DNA of 64,000 nucleotides from Trachythela sp. YZ-2020 (lineage: Eukaryota > Cnidaria > Anthozoa > Malacalcyonacea > Clavulariidae): assembly GCA_016169945.1 (NCBI GenBank), contig JADLSH010000184.1:496001-560000 (forward strand). The letters run 5' to 3'. This document shows, one piece after another, positions 31,801 through 42,170 of the stretch. The notes beneath the pieces were generated by a model. The model saw nothing but the letters and a program-made list of their open reading frames with translations, made no database searches and was not told the origin of the DNA. Position 1 is the stretch's first letter. Every line of letters starts with the position of its first letter. Both the position numbers and the translations under genes were made by a program.

Positions 31801-34800
31801 GGAATAATAACTTGTGATGATGAAATGAAATCGAACAACTTGCTGACAAATCTACCCACCTGATAAACTGCGTCAAGAAACATAAGAAAAGTTGGGGCTT
31901 GTCCTTTGTATCTCATATTGGAAGTTCCCAGTTTAATACAACGTTCTCTGAATGGGTGTCCGGCAGCAAGCCATTCACGAACTATCAAGCTTTCGAATCT
32001 AAATACGAATAATTACTAAGTAAGTAACAGTTCCTGCACTTGATCCAGCACGTTTGAAAAGTCATCAGAAACGATCTTACCCTTCCACAGTGCGACATTG
32101 GGGATCCAAAAGAACTTGTGCAAAAGAACTGACAATCAAGGTCGTGTCTTTACCGCTGCCACCATGGACGAGAACTGTTGCACCTGCAAAAGGAAAGTCA
32201 GACAAATTGAGCCTGAGGAGGCCTTTCACCTCTGAAATCGTTTATTAGAGAGTGGGCGTTTATTAGAGAGTGGGCGTTTATTAGAGAGTGGCGTTTATTA
32301 GAGAGTGGGCGTTTATTAGAAAGGGGCGCTTATTAGAGAGGGGCGCTTATTAGAGAGTGGCGTTTATTAGAGAGTGGGCGTTTATTAGAGAGGGGCGCTT
32401 ATTAGAGAGTGGCGTTTATTAGAGAGTGGGCGTTTATTAGAGAGTGGGCGTTTATTAGAAAGGGGCGCTTATTAGAGAGGGGCGCTTATTAGGGAGCGGC
32501 GTTTATTAGAGAGTGGGCGTTAATTAGAGAGGGGCGTTTATTAGAGAGTGGGCGTTTATTAGAGAGTGGGCGTTTATTAGAGAGTGGGCGTTTATTAGAA
32601 AGGGGCGCTTATTAGAGAGTGGCGTTTATTAGAGAGTGGGCGTTTATTAGAGAGTGGCGTTTATTAGAGAGTGGGCGTTTATTAGAAAGGGGCGTTTATT
32701 AGAGAGTGGGCGTTTATTAGATAGTGGCGTTTATTAGAGAGCGGCGTTAATTAGAGAGTGGGCGTTAATTAGAGAGTGGGCGTTTATTAGAGAGTGGGCG
32801 TTTATTAGAAAGGGAACGTTTATTAGAATGGGGCGCTTATTAGAGAGTGGGCGTTTATTTGATCATTTATGTCATTTATGGTATGTAATATACATATGTG
32901 AAAAAATACTGTAACAAGAACTTCATATTCTCATGCATTAACATTGCGTGCAAATTTGCTGAACATTTCGATCTAATCTTATAGAGTATCATGCATGCAT
33001 TGCAATATTGAGTATTTATGTACTGTAAAACGAACGAACCTTTCTGGATGTTAGCAGCCACTACATTGCCAGCATTAATAATAAGACGTAACTGTCTTAG
33101 CCAACCACTGGACTCCAGTCTTGATAACCACGTGCTTGTTGACGACTCACTGTCTATGCATGCTAAAACAAAGACCATTTATCTTTGTTACGCAGTCATT
33201 CTTGGGATAGAACCTTATAGTAACTGGAGGCAGTAGCGTAGCCAGCCCGCCGATTTAGTCCCGCTATGCAAATTTGTTCGTGTTCATTGACGGTGAAAAC
33301 AATCAATTTCTAAAGAAATGAATAATGATGATTTGAAATTTGCATAGCGGGACCAAATCGGCGGGCTGGCTATGCCACTGATTGGAGGTGTTTAATTGGA
33401 GTAATTCCAAGTAAAATGAATAGAATTGACAAATTAGTAAATAGAAGTCTTCACCTTCCACATATTTATGAAACATTTCGGTAAATTCCTTGTGCCTTGC
33501 AAGATTACCGTACGCCTTCCTCCACTGAGAATAATTGGAATCGGGCTCTATGCCAAAACCTACGAAAATGAGTCACTATTTAGACGCATACGCTAGGGAG
33601 CAGGGAAAGGGGAGGGGGCTTACCTCACTGATTTTTCGGACAGACCGATCGACTGATCAAATAGTCGTAAGATACCCAAGGTGAACGTGGTGCAAAGTGA
33701 TGACAAAAATTGGGTAATATCTTCTGCTAGGATTAACCGTTAATCGATTTTCGAATGACCTGCCTGATTCCAATATCACGGTAGTAAATACTCAATCTTC
33801 AATTAAGTTTTGAAACTCAATCTTTCTCAGTTATTATTTTTCACAGTTTGAAAAGTCGTAAGTTCAGACTGAAATCGAGAAATCCGGAGGATAATATTGA
33901 AATCGGGAGAGTTGGAGCGTTGGCCATCGCCGTCCTAAATAGACCGATTTAAATCATCATACAGTATCATACCTTTACTTCGACTGTTATACACCGATGT
34001 GGTGGGTCTTGTATCAAATATTAAACCTTTACTACCAGAACTCAATGTTTCATTTAATAACTTTTCATCTTCTTTGCATCTCTTCGTCGTAATACCCGAC
34101 GCTGGCTGAGAACTTCGTAGTAGAGCACTCTGGATAAATAAGTGAATATTTGTAAAGTTTCAGCCGCTTGTCCTTCCGTGATCTTTTCTTTGAAAAACTT
34201 GTACGATATGCTGCTCAAAGAACCGTATTATTTGGTTGTGCTGTACAATTGTTGGGAAGCGTTTGGTCAAAGAGTAGTGAGAATGGAAAGGCTCAACTTT
34301 GTTTGCTCGGCTCTGGAGAAGTATCACTGCAGATAAATCGATGATTTTTCGGCGCTGTTCAAAAGTATATAATTGATACGAATCGTTTCTCCATACCTAA
34401 TGTTTGACCAAATGTTTTTATTCTTATTTAATTTTTGTGTGTGTGTCTGCAAGTGAGAGTCCTAGATAAGCACTAATGCTTTTGACTCAAACTTGTAATT
34501 TTTTTTTGCTGTAAATATCTTTTTCCTTTTTCTTTTTGTGTCATTAAATATGTTTATATCAAAAACTTGTCGAAGTTTAATGTTATTGAGTACTATAATT
34601 ATGTACTTTCATAATAGGTTATTCTATTGTGTAAATCTTAATGAACCTTTAACACGCGTCTGTTTATTACTTTATTCATTACCTCCTTTACGCTATGAAA
34701 GTAGCACAAGACTGGAAAACGACCATGCTGTCGAAACGCTGCAGATTTTTTAAGAACATCGTCAGAGATTTTTCTAGGAACGATCACGACTGGAGGGTAG

Positions 34801-37800
34801 GTGTGGCAGAGCTGAAAGCAGGAGAATTGTTTTGTTATAGAGGTGTTGGTAGCACATTGGCTAGTACATGTCGGGGTTCAATTTCTGCAATATGCAGTTG
34901 TCTGTTCATAATTACACCTCAGTTGTATGTAAGAGTGCTTCCAGTTTGACTCTACAAAGCACTGCAGGTATCTTTGGGTACTCGAGTTTCCTCTTGCAGT
35001 AACACTAAAGCAATACGAGATGACCCTTACTGGACCTCTAGGGAAAACAGTTTAGAACTGATAGAGTTATCCAGTATAAATAAAGTTAGTTTAGTTTAGG
35101 TTTCCTCCTGTAGTAACACTGGATTAATAAGGGATGACCCATACTGGACCTCTAGGGAGAACAGTTTAGAACTGATAGAGTGATCCAGTATAAATAAAGT
35201 TAGTTTAGTTTAGGTTTCCTCCTGTAGTAACACTGGATCAATAAGGGATGACCCTTACTGGACCTCTAGGGAGAACAGTTTAGAACTGATAGAGTTATCC
35301 AGTATAAATAAAGTTAGTTTAGTTTAGGTTTCCTCCTGAAGTAACACTGGATCAATAAGGGATGACCCTTACTGGACCTCTAGGGAGAACAGTTTAGAAC
35401 TGATAGAGCTATCCAGTATAAATAAAGTTAGTTTAGTTTAGGTTTCCTCTTGTAGTAACACTGAACCAATAAGTGATGACCCATATTGGACCTCCAGGGA
35501 GAGCAGTTTAGAACTGATATGGCCAATGGATAGGTCTACCCAGTAAAAATATAGTAAGTTTAGTTTAGATTTCCTCCTGTAGTAACCATAAACATTGCAC
35601 CAATTAAGGATGGTCTTTACTGGACCCACAGGGAGAGGAGTTTAGAACCGATCCGATAAAGATATAAACTAAGTTAGTTCTAACGTTTTAGCTTACAGTT
35701 GACTGGCAAAATAGCGCGCAATAATTGTTGTGAGATAATTGAAACAAACTAAACAAAGTTTCGCTTCAAATCGATCTACCTTGTAATCATTATTGACGAA
35801 GGATAGCCGCCAGTTTTCAGTTTTCTGAAACATTTTCATAAAATATGTATCAATACTAAACAGATCCCAGCCATTCTCTGTTTTAGATTCCACGACTGAA
35901 GCTTGGTAGAAGAATGGATAAGTCACACTGAGAGTTTCTGGAGAATAGAAAACACGAGTGTCATCTGGTTATGGGGGTATGAAGATTTTCCAGGGAAGGG
36001 ATTGGGGGGGGCACAGAGTTTCCCGAGGGAAAGGTTGCAGATTTTCCAGGAGGGGGAAGGTGCTAACTTTCCAGGAGGGGAGGCTGCTAATTTCCAGTAG
36101 TTTCCAGGAGGGGAGACTTCCAATTTTCCAGGAGGGGAAGCTGCTTATTTTCCAGGAGGGGGAGGACGCAACGTTTTCCAGTAGGGGGATTGCTAATTTT
36201 CCAGGGGGAGGTGCTTATTTTCCAGGAGGGGGAGGGTGCAAAGTTTTCCAGGAGGGGGAAGGTGGTAATTTTCCAGGAGGGGGAGATGCTAATATTCCAG
36301 GAGGGGGAGATACTAATTTTGCAGGAGGGGATGTACTAATTTTTCAGGAGGGGAAGGGTGATCATTTCCAAGAGGGGAAGAGTGCAAATTTTCGAAGAGA
36401 GGGAAGTGCTAATTTTCCAGGAGGGGGAGGATGCTAATTTACCAAGAGGGGGTGCCCATTTTTTACACTTACCAACAACAGACAAAGGTTCAACGGATGC
36501 CCGAACTTTTTGAGCATCTTCCAGAAATGGAAAGATCAATTGAAAAATATCAAAATTCTTGCATGTGATGGTGAGGTTGGCACCTTGACCAGAAATCTTG
36601 CGATCAACGCTCTCCACATTGTCATGTAACAGCTACAGTGTTGAGAAGTAAGACATATGCTTCAAAAGTTGGAAACTTCAAATTGCGGATGCCATTATAG
36701 GATTTATGTCATTGACAGATTGAGTATAACATAACGGGTTAATTATGACAGGTGACATTACGTTGGACTGGTAGAGACAGTGACATAACTGGTTTTGGAA
36801 AGCTGACGAGCAACAGACATACTCCCTAAAAGGGTCCTTTATGGGGGTGGGGGTATGTAAGGGGTGACACCATCCCAGGCTAACTTCATGGAGGGGTGAC
36901 AAAATCCTCCAAAATATGTCAAAATGGCATCATCATAGAAATGATCAAAACTTCAGCACAGCTAGCCTTGCATATCAACATGATTAGCAGCAGTTTATGG
37001 TGTATTAAATATAAGCTAGGTGATTAGGGTAAGGCAAATGACAACCTTTTCAATGTTTGCTGTAAAGAAAGCAGTGCCGAAGCAGCATTCAACTAATATG
37101 TTTTACACACACCAGCATTTTAACATGAATATAGCCAAGTAGTCACATAGCCATGTAGTCAGGTAGCCATGTTTGATGTAACCACATAGCCAGGTGGCCA
37201 AATAGCGCAGTAACAATGCAATTGTGCACAGGCGGCGGAAGATCTGTATTATTGGGGGGCTTAGAATGTAGAGCATTCGGCGCTTCCAACGTAGGAGGGT
37301 CTGGGATCCTCCCCCATAGAATTTTGAAATCTAGTATCTCTGAAACCGCATTTCCTGCATTTTGTGGGGAGAATTTCATGGAAATTTGAACGTTACAAGC
37401 TTTCATCTCGAGTACTAAAAAATTATAGTTCAATAATCTAATATTCAACATTTGTTATATGTAAAACATATTGAACTGAAAGATTGAAACAGGGGGGGAG
37501 AACTTAACCCCCCATTTCCCTACTTTTTCAAAGTTGGGGGGCTTTAGCCTCCCTAGCCCCCCGGTTCCACCGCCTATGCAATTGTGTATCTACATAGCCA
37601 TGTAGTCAAGTGAAAATCAAGCAAGCTCCCCCTTCTTCAATGATGCAATTAAGCATTTCTGCTTTTCACTTTTTAATCATATATTACATGTGTAAAGAAT
37701 ATACAATAAATATATCGCAACAATTCATAATCTATTTACACTCTGTTTAAAACAGAATCTGGCCAACGGTCGTTTGCTTATAGGCTGTCAGCATATGGAA

Positions 37801-38262
37801 CAATTTAGACAAGAAATTAAAAGACAGTTCCTCACTCAAAACATTTAAGTCACAGTGATGTAGCCAGGATTTTCAGTCAAGGGGGTCCCAAAAAGTACTA
37901 GGGGGAGGGGGCAACATAGAGATTTGTATTAGTCTAAATGTGTCCACGTCACCGTCAAGTCAGTGCTTAAGGAACATTTGCTCGCCAAAGAAAATGTTTA
38001 GGGCCTCACTGTTATTAACCTGTACATAGATAGCTTTTAAAACACCCTTTAACTGTAAATATAGTTCCAAATTCTACAAAATCTGTAGTTTTCTATCTAT
38101 CTATCTAACACCCACCATCAATTCTTCACTTTCTTGCATACGAGATGAGAATAACAAGTGATGTCCAGTGATACACAACGTGCCAACAACACGTGAAAAC
38201 CCTGGCCTAACAAGGGTAACTTTATCCACCATAGGAATTTTTATAAACTCTGCAAACTCCAT
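28866..38262 (-). CDS. MTMR9: Myotubularin-related protein 9 (inactive phosphatase)
   Basis: Fourteen phase-consistent exons give 558 aa (human about 549): 38116-38262, 36473-36632, 35780-35937, 34683-34811, 33973-34129, 33455-33559, 33040-33162, 32081-32183, 31860-31998, 31604-31688, 31424-31493, 30930-31029, 29837-29964, 28866-28938. The start MEFAEFIKIPMVD and GTLCITGHHLLFSSR form the PH-GRAM domain (about 1-100). RRFPVL-like QHGRFPVLCY, KRCKEDEKLLNETL and EREWL-like VREWLAAGHPFRERC define the phosphatase-like domain. The active-site loop reads VHGGSGKDTT (about residues 332-341), lacking the Cys and Arg of active myotubularins, as in MTMR9. The C-terminus (NIQTKNKELKTKALELRR) is a coiled coil. 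In vertebrates MTMR9 binds and stimulates the active MTMR6/7/8, so a regulatory role in phosphoinositide turnover is inferred. Introns hold a SINE array and two minisatellites. Confidence 0.97.
29011..29290. mobile_element. 280-bp MITE with CACTGCAAAAAAT ends
   Basis: CACTGCAAAAAATGATGTGT at the left is mirrored by ACACATAATTTTTTGCAGTG at the right. The interior repeats GTGTAAATTTAC-type words on both strands. TA flanks both sides. It sits in the last intron of MTMR9. Confidence 0.85.
32247..32855. repeat. 17-bp minisatellite TTATTAGAGAGTGGGCG
   Basis: About 36 direct copies of a 16-18-bp unit (TTATTAGAGAGTGGGCG, with AAAGGGGCGC and AGTGGCG variants), without spacers. It lies in the MTMR9 intron between the exons at 33040-33162 and 32081-32183. 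Unit variants alternate in a non-random order, which suggests higher-order expansion. Confidence 0.97.
33231..33380. mobile_element. 150-bp MITE with about 45-bp inverted ends
   Basis: The left end CAGTAGCGTAGCCAGCCCGC continues CGATTTAGTCCCGCTATGCA; the right end is its mirror, GCGGGCTGGCTATGCCACTG. TGGAGG occurs next to both ends, a possible target duplication. It lies in an MTMR9 intron. Confidence 0.8.
34838..35690 (+). repeat. SINE whose tail is amplified as a 114-bp tandem array
   Basis: The tRNA-like head (34838-34920, with CGGGGTTCAATTTCTGC) is followed by about seven copies of the tail unit. TTTAGAACTG recurs at 35051, 35165, 35279, 35393 and 35507, a constant 114 bp. Each unit holds GACCTCTAGGGAGAACAG, TATCCAGTATAAATAAAG, GGTTTCCTCCTGTAGTAAC and GGATCAATAAGGGATGACC. 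It lies in an MTMR9 intron. Confidence 0.93.
35990..36465. repeat. 24-bp minisatellite TTTTCCAGGAGGGGGAGG
   Basis: About 18 imperfect copies of a purine-rich unit TTTTCCAGGAGGGGGAGGTG plus CTAA, in the MTMR9 intron directly before exon 2's donor side. The Gly-rich open frame on the plus strand here is a repeat artefact. Confidence 0.93.
37216..37586. mobile_element. Inverted-ended element with ATGCAATTGTG duplication
   Basis: ATGCAATTGTG flanks both sides (37216-37226 and 37576-37586). The inner ends, AGGCGGCGGAA and TTCCACCGCCT, are inverted. The interior is about 350 bp with no coding capacity, in MTMR9 intron 1. Confidence 0.75.
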
Positions 38263-38587
38263 AGTTCGATAATTTACTAAACAACGCTTTTGTTTGGATG
38301 AAATTCGTGTTTAAACTCGCATGAAAAGAACATTTATGACATTTTTGGCAGCCATATTGAATACAGAAGTACACGCGTGGAGACCTCGCGACTGTCGCGA
38401 GATTCAAACTGAGAATTTCTCAATGAGAGTTTCTAAGATTTGTTTTGTTTTGATTGGGTAAATAATCGAGAAATTGATTGGTTCATTTTCTAATTACAGT
38501 GATTGATTGACTAAAAAATGCTTCCCAGAATCCATAAACGGCGATGCTTGCGGTCAGCAGTGAAGCCCATGAGCAATAAAATCCAAG
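38263..38587. promoter_or_regulatory. Divergent promoter region of MTMR9 and UQCC2
   Basis: Only 325 bp separate the two start codons, which point away from each other. It contains CTCGCGACTGTCGCGAGAT, a CG-rich palindromic motif around 38385-38402 similar to the TCTCGCGAGA element of some vertebrate bidirectional promoters. Further right are ATTGGT/ATTGG boxes (38452-38485). No TATA box is seen. Confidence 0.65.
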
Positions 38588-39938
38588 ATGGCGTCTCGAA
38601 AATCAGCCGCTCAAGCAACCCAATTATATCAAAGATTTTTACAAATTTGTGAGCAGTGGCCGATAGATTCTACACGACAAGGCAGAGATCTTGGTACACA
38701 CATCAAAGAAAATTTGGAAACAAGGTTTAGGGACCGACAAATTGAGGTAAAGTTTGAAAAAATTTGAAAATATTTGTCGAGGAGTGATGACTGCGGTTAG
38801 TTGCATCTACTAGTCTAAGGATGAACAGTCGCAGATGAAAACATTGTCTATTCTCATGGGAAACTTTCATGTTTGTAAACAGCATTTGGCAGGTTTTTCA
38901 TAATTTAACTGGCCAAGCCAAATAATGGCAGTAATCAGATCATAGTGTTTTATTAAATCCGACAATATATATATATAGTCAATTTATGATCTAAATTCAA
39001 TCGAGTCTGTCGTCAATAAATCATGCCGATGCCAATTATATTTGTATATACTAACGTTTTAGGAGAAGGAAGCTTCAAGAATGTTGGACAGTTTGATAAA
39101 AATAAGTTCAAATTACTACAGAAACAAGGTATTGAAATGGCAGACAATGCAACCTCAATGTTTGGGTTCGCTACAAAGTTTCTAATTATACTGACCAAGA
39201 TTTTAATATGCTAGTCAGCTTTCGATTAGACATACAAGTAGGTGTTTGATGTACCCTGCATAATTTAGCACCGGCCTCCCCGGAAAAAGGTTAGGAAGAG
39301 ACATTAGAAAATAGTCTGGTTAACCCATTAATGCCTATTGCCTAACCCGTACTCCTTGGAGAGAAAAATTGTCTTGGCTTGGACGGACAAAGTAATACCA
39401 TTAGCGTGCATTGATAGGTTCCATGTAATCACGCTCACATTGTTATATAATTTTTAAACCGTTCTGATTTCATTTTTGTCATGTCTTTGTTTGATAGTAT
39501 CCAAGAGCCAGGGAAACAGCTTTCTCCCAAGAAGTCCAGAAATCTGGTGCATATAACTATGTATTGAGCACAGGTGATTGACTACTAGATATACACTGGA
39601 ATTTTCCAAAATACTTACTATGGAAATAGTATATGGATCCTAGTTGGAAATATGTATGGAAATGATACTAATTCCATAATAATGGCCATTTTCATACTAT
39701 GGAACACTATAGATTTACTATAATACTATGGAAATAGAATTCCATAATATGAATTTCAAAACATTTTTCCAGTATATTCTGCAAAATATTGCAAGCAGTG
39801 GGGTAGTGACAAGGTAACAAATAACAGGTGGTGCATGAATATTCATGTATAACCTTTATCTTTCTTGCAGATTTTCAAAACAAAGTAAAAGAGAAACGAC
39901 CTGGATTTTTCGCTCGACTATATAACTGGCAAAAATGA
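38588..39938 (+). CDS. UQCC2: Ubiquinol-cytochrome c reductase complex assembly factor 2
   Basis: Four exons, 38588-38746, 39063-39128, 39498-39573 and 39871-39938, join in frame to 122 aa (human 126). The N-terminus carries LYQRFLQICEQWPIDSTRQG followed by RDLGTHIKENLETRFRD, matching the family's [22 protein letters not shown] region. SSNYYRNKYPRARETAFSQE and YNYVLSTDFQ follow, and the tail ends RPGFFARLYNWQK. The second exon was recognisable only in the frame giving EKEASRMLDSLIKI; a longer open frame in another phase is spurious. UQCC2 is a mitochondrial matrix/nucleoid protein that works with UQCC1 to stabilise newly made cytochrome b during complex III assembly. An ATTAAA poly(A) signal is at 40193-40198. 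Confidence 0.96.
39588..39779. mobile_element. Small palindromic TATGGAA element
   Basis: ATACACTGGAATTTTCC at the left and CATTTTTCCAGTATAT at the right are imperfect inverted ends. The interior repeats TACTATGGAAATAG words. It is in the last UQCC2 intron. Confidence 0.55.
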
Positions 39939-40417
39939 AGAGAAAAAGTAAGAAACAAGACCTTGGCAGATAAGAGATAAACGCCCATGGTCATGGCTGC
40001 TTGCTAATCTCTATAAATTGGGCTCTTTCTCGAAAATACCGGACGGTGTTAAAACGTGAAGTTATTCGGTGTTGAAAGAACTTTAAAATACGATTGACAT
40101 GTAGAAGTTTTTGGACATGTCCTCATAGTGTAAACACTATAAAAAGTAATATTCCCATCATTTTTGTGTAAACTGAAATAAGAATACATCAAATTAAAGA
40201 CTATTATTTATTTGTTACTGTTGAGTGTTGTGTACTTGACTCTATATTCTGTATATTGTCCTGTATTAACGATAAAGCTGGAAAATCTCCTATAATAGAC
40301 CTTTTGCAGTGGTCCAAACTCAATGTCATCAAAACCGCGAAGAGAGTAGATTGCTAAATGGTAAAACAAAGAAGATAAGTGCACTTGAGTTGGCAAACGT
40401 TTCCATTTGACGTGATA

Positions 40418-40778
40418 CACTGGAAAAATGGGTTTCTTCTATACTATGTAAATAGTGCGAATATCGGTTGCAGATTGCCTATAAATTCAGTTTGCAAACT
40501 AATTGTACTTTGACATACCATTGTTTGTAAACCTTTTGTAAATTCATTGGGTTTCTCGTGAAAATGAGTGGATTGCTTGTAGACAACTTAGACAAATTTC
40601 TTGTAAACAATTTGTAAATTGCATTATTTGCATGGAGGATTTTTGGAAATACTAGTTCGTAAATTGTTTACAACGTATGTAAATAGGTTGTAAAGCCCAA
40701 TAACATTTGCAAAGTATGAAATAGCAATATATTTACATGATATTGACATGTTGTGGGAAAATGTTAATTTTTCCAGTG
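40418..40778. mobile_element. 361-bp MITE with CACTGGAAAAATG ends
   Basis: CACTGGAAAAATG at 40418-40430 is mirrored by AATTTTTCCAGTG at 40766-40778. The interior repeats TTTGTAAA and TTTACAA words. No coding capacity. Confidence 0.75.
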
Positions 40779-41464
40779 ATATTCCGAAAAGTTCCCTGAA
40801 TTAACATTTCTATATACGCAACCTCTCTAACGGGAAAATACCAAAGACAAATTTAAGTTGCTTAGTTTCCAAACCACAAACGGGTTATTTACACACACAT
40901 GCACTTGAACTTTCATCGTCTTTCATTGAGCTATAATTATTTGAACAATAAATGACTCCCCCGAAAATTTTGACTTGAAGTTTTAAGGGGGGAGAACACC
41001 TCATTGTTATAGTGATTTAACATCGCGCACTGTTAAATCATAGCTGATTAACAATGCAGGTTTTAGGTTTTTAGGAAATTCTTAGGTTTTATATAGAGAG
41101 AGGGAAAAGTATCCATTATTTTTACTCTATATGACTATATAAAAATCTGACATTGTTAATCAGCGATTTTTCCGCATAGTTTGTACTCAACTTTAATACC
41201 ATGAGCACGGATACCACGTATATGTTGTCGGAACACTTGGCAAAGTAGATCAAATTAAAAATAGTAAAAGACGGATATTTGGCTTCAGTTTATGTGAAGA
41301 GCTTTAATATATCATTAAGAGCAATTGTTAATTTATCAAGAGCAATTGTTTCCGCATTTTTCTTTAATATATATTTTAAGAATAGTATTTAAATGTGACT
41401 ATTCTTTGTCTACATAGGCTTTTGTTAGATGCAGTGTGATCTCAGTCGAGTACACATGTAAAAA

Positions 41465-41730
41465 CGCACAAATTGTAACAAACCTGCACAAATTGTTTCA
41501 ACAAATTGTGGTTATCAGCTAGGATGTGTCCGCACTGCTTGGTCCCAGCTTGTTGATAAGTTGTCAACGGCTTGTTGACAACTTGCTACAAGGTTGTTGA
41601 CCCAACAGATTTGTTACAAGTTGTTACAAGAACTTGTTATCGTGCTGCAATTCAACAACTTGTTAACGAAGTTGTGAGTGACAACGTTGTACTGTTGTAG
41701 CAGCTTGATAAAATGATAACATTGCTGCAA
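41465..41730. repeat. CAACTTGTTG-rich repeat, second copy
   Basis: Same style as 18310-18490: repeated CTTGTTGACAACTTG and GTTACAAGTTGTTACAAG, with TGTCCGCACTG. Non-coding. Confidence 0.6.
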
Positions 41731-42115
41731 CTTTTGGTTTAAAGATGTGAGTTTTACATATATGGAGAAAACCTGCGGTGTTTAGTAAAGTCAAACTTGA
41801 GTAAAGTCACATGTGACTGAGGCGAAATTATAATGAGACAACTGCATATACAGGAATCAAACCCAAGTCGCAGAGATTAAAGGCACTTGGCGCCAACACC
41901 ACTGTAATATTGATATTATAAGAGTAAATTTCCGCATTTAAGTATCATCTTTCAAATTCAGTTCAATTGAGAATCTCGAGTATTGAAGTTCGTAAGCTTT
42001 TAGCTGTCAAGTGTTCCCCTCTCAAAAACCATCAATCCTTTAAAAAATCAATTAATCATATTATCTTTGTGCCCACCCATTAAAACTGTAGTGGGGTTGA
42101 AGTGGTTTTCTCTTG

Positions 42116-42123
42116 CATAAAAA
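42116..42123 (+). promoter_or_regulatory. TATA-like box of the VWA-tyrosinase gene
   Basis: CATAAAAA, 55 bp before the ATG. The two paralogues have TACAAAA and TATAAAA 54 bp before theirs, so position conservation supports function. Confidence 0.5.
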
Positions 42124-42170
42124 CGCTGACCGCATCAGTTTCGTGATTGAAACACATCACGGACGACAAG

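Larger units (their letters stand above)
39939..42170. other. Intergenic, UQCC2 to tyrosinase cluster
   Basis: Holds the UQCC2 3' UTR to about 40220, an inverted-ended element at 40418-40778, the TTGTTGCAAC-type repeat at 41465-41730, a SINE head on the minus strand at 41770-41905, and the promoter of the VWA-tyrosinase gene. No further gene seen. Confidence 0.6.

Noticed and set aside
32247..32855. CRISPR-like regular repeats
   Set aside because: The units are contiguous 17-bp tandem repeats without unique spacers, in a eukaryotic intron.
35958..36437. Gly/Phe-rich open frame of 159 codons
   Set aside because: It is the translation of the 24-bp minisatellite in an MTMR9 intron; composition alone explains it.
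39023..39214. Open frame of 63 codons over the second UQCC2 exon
   Set aside because: The frame giving a UQCC2-like peptide (EKEASRMLDSLIKI) is a different one, bounded by AG and GT; the longer frame is chance.
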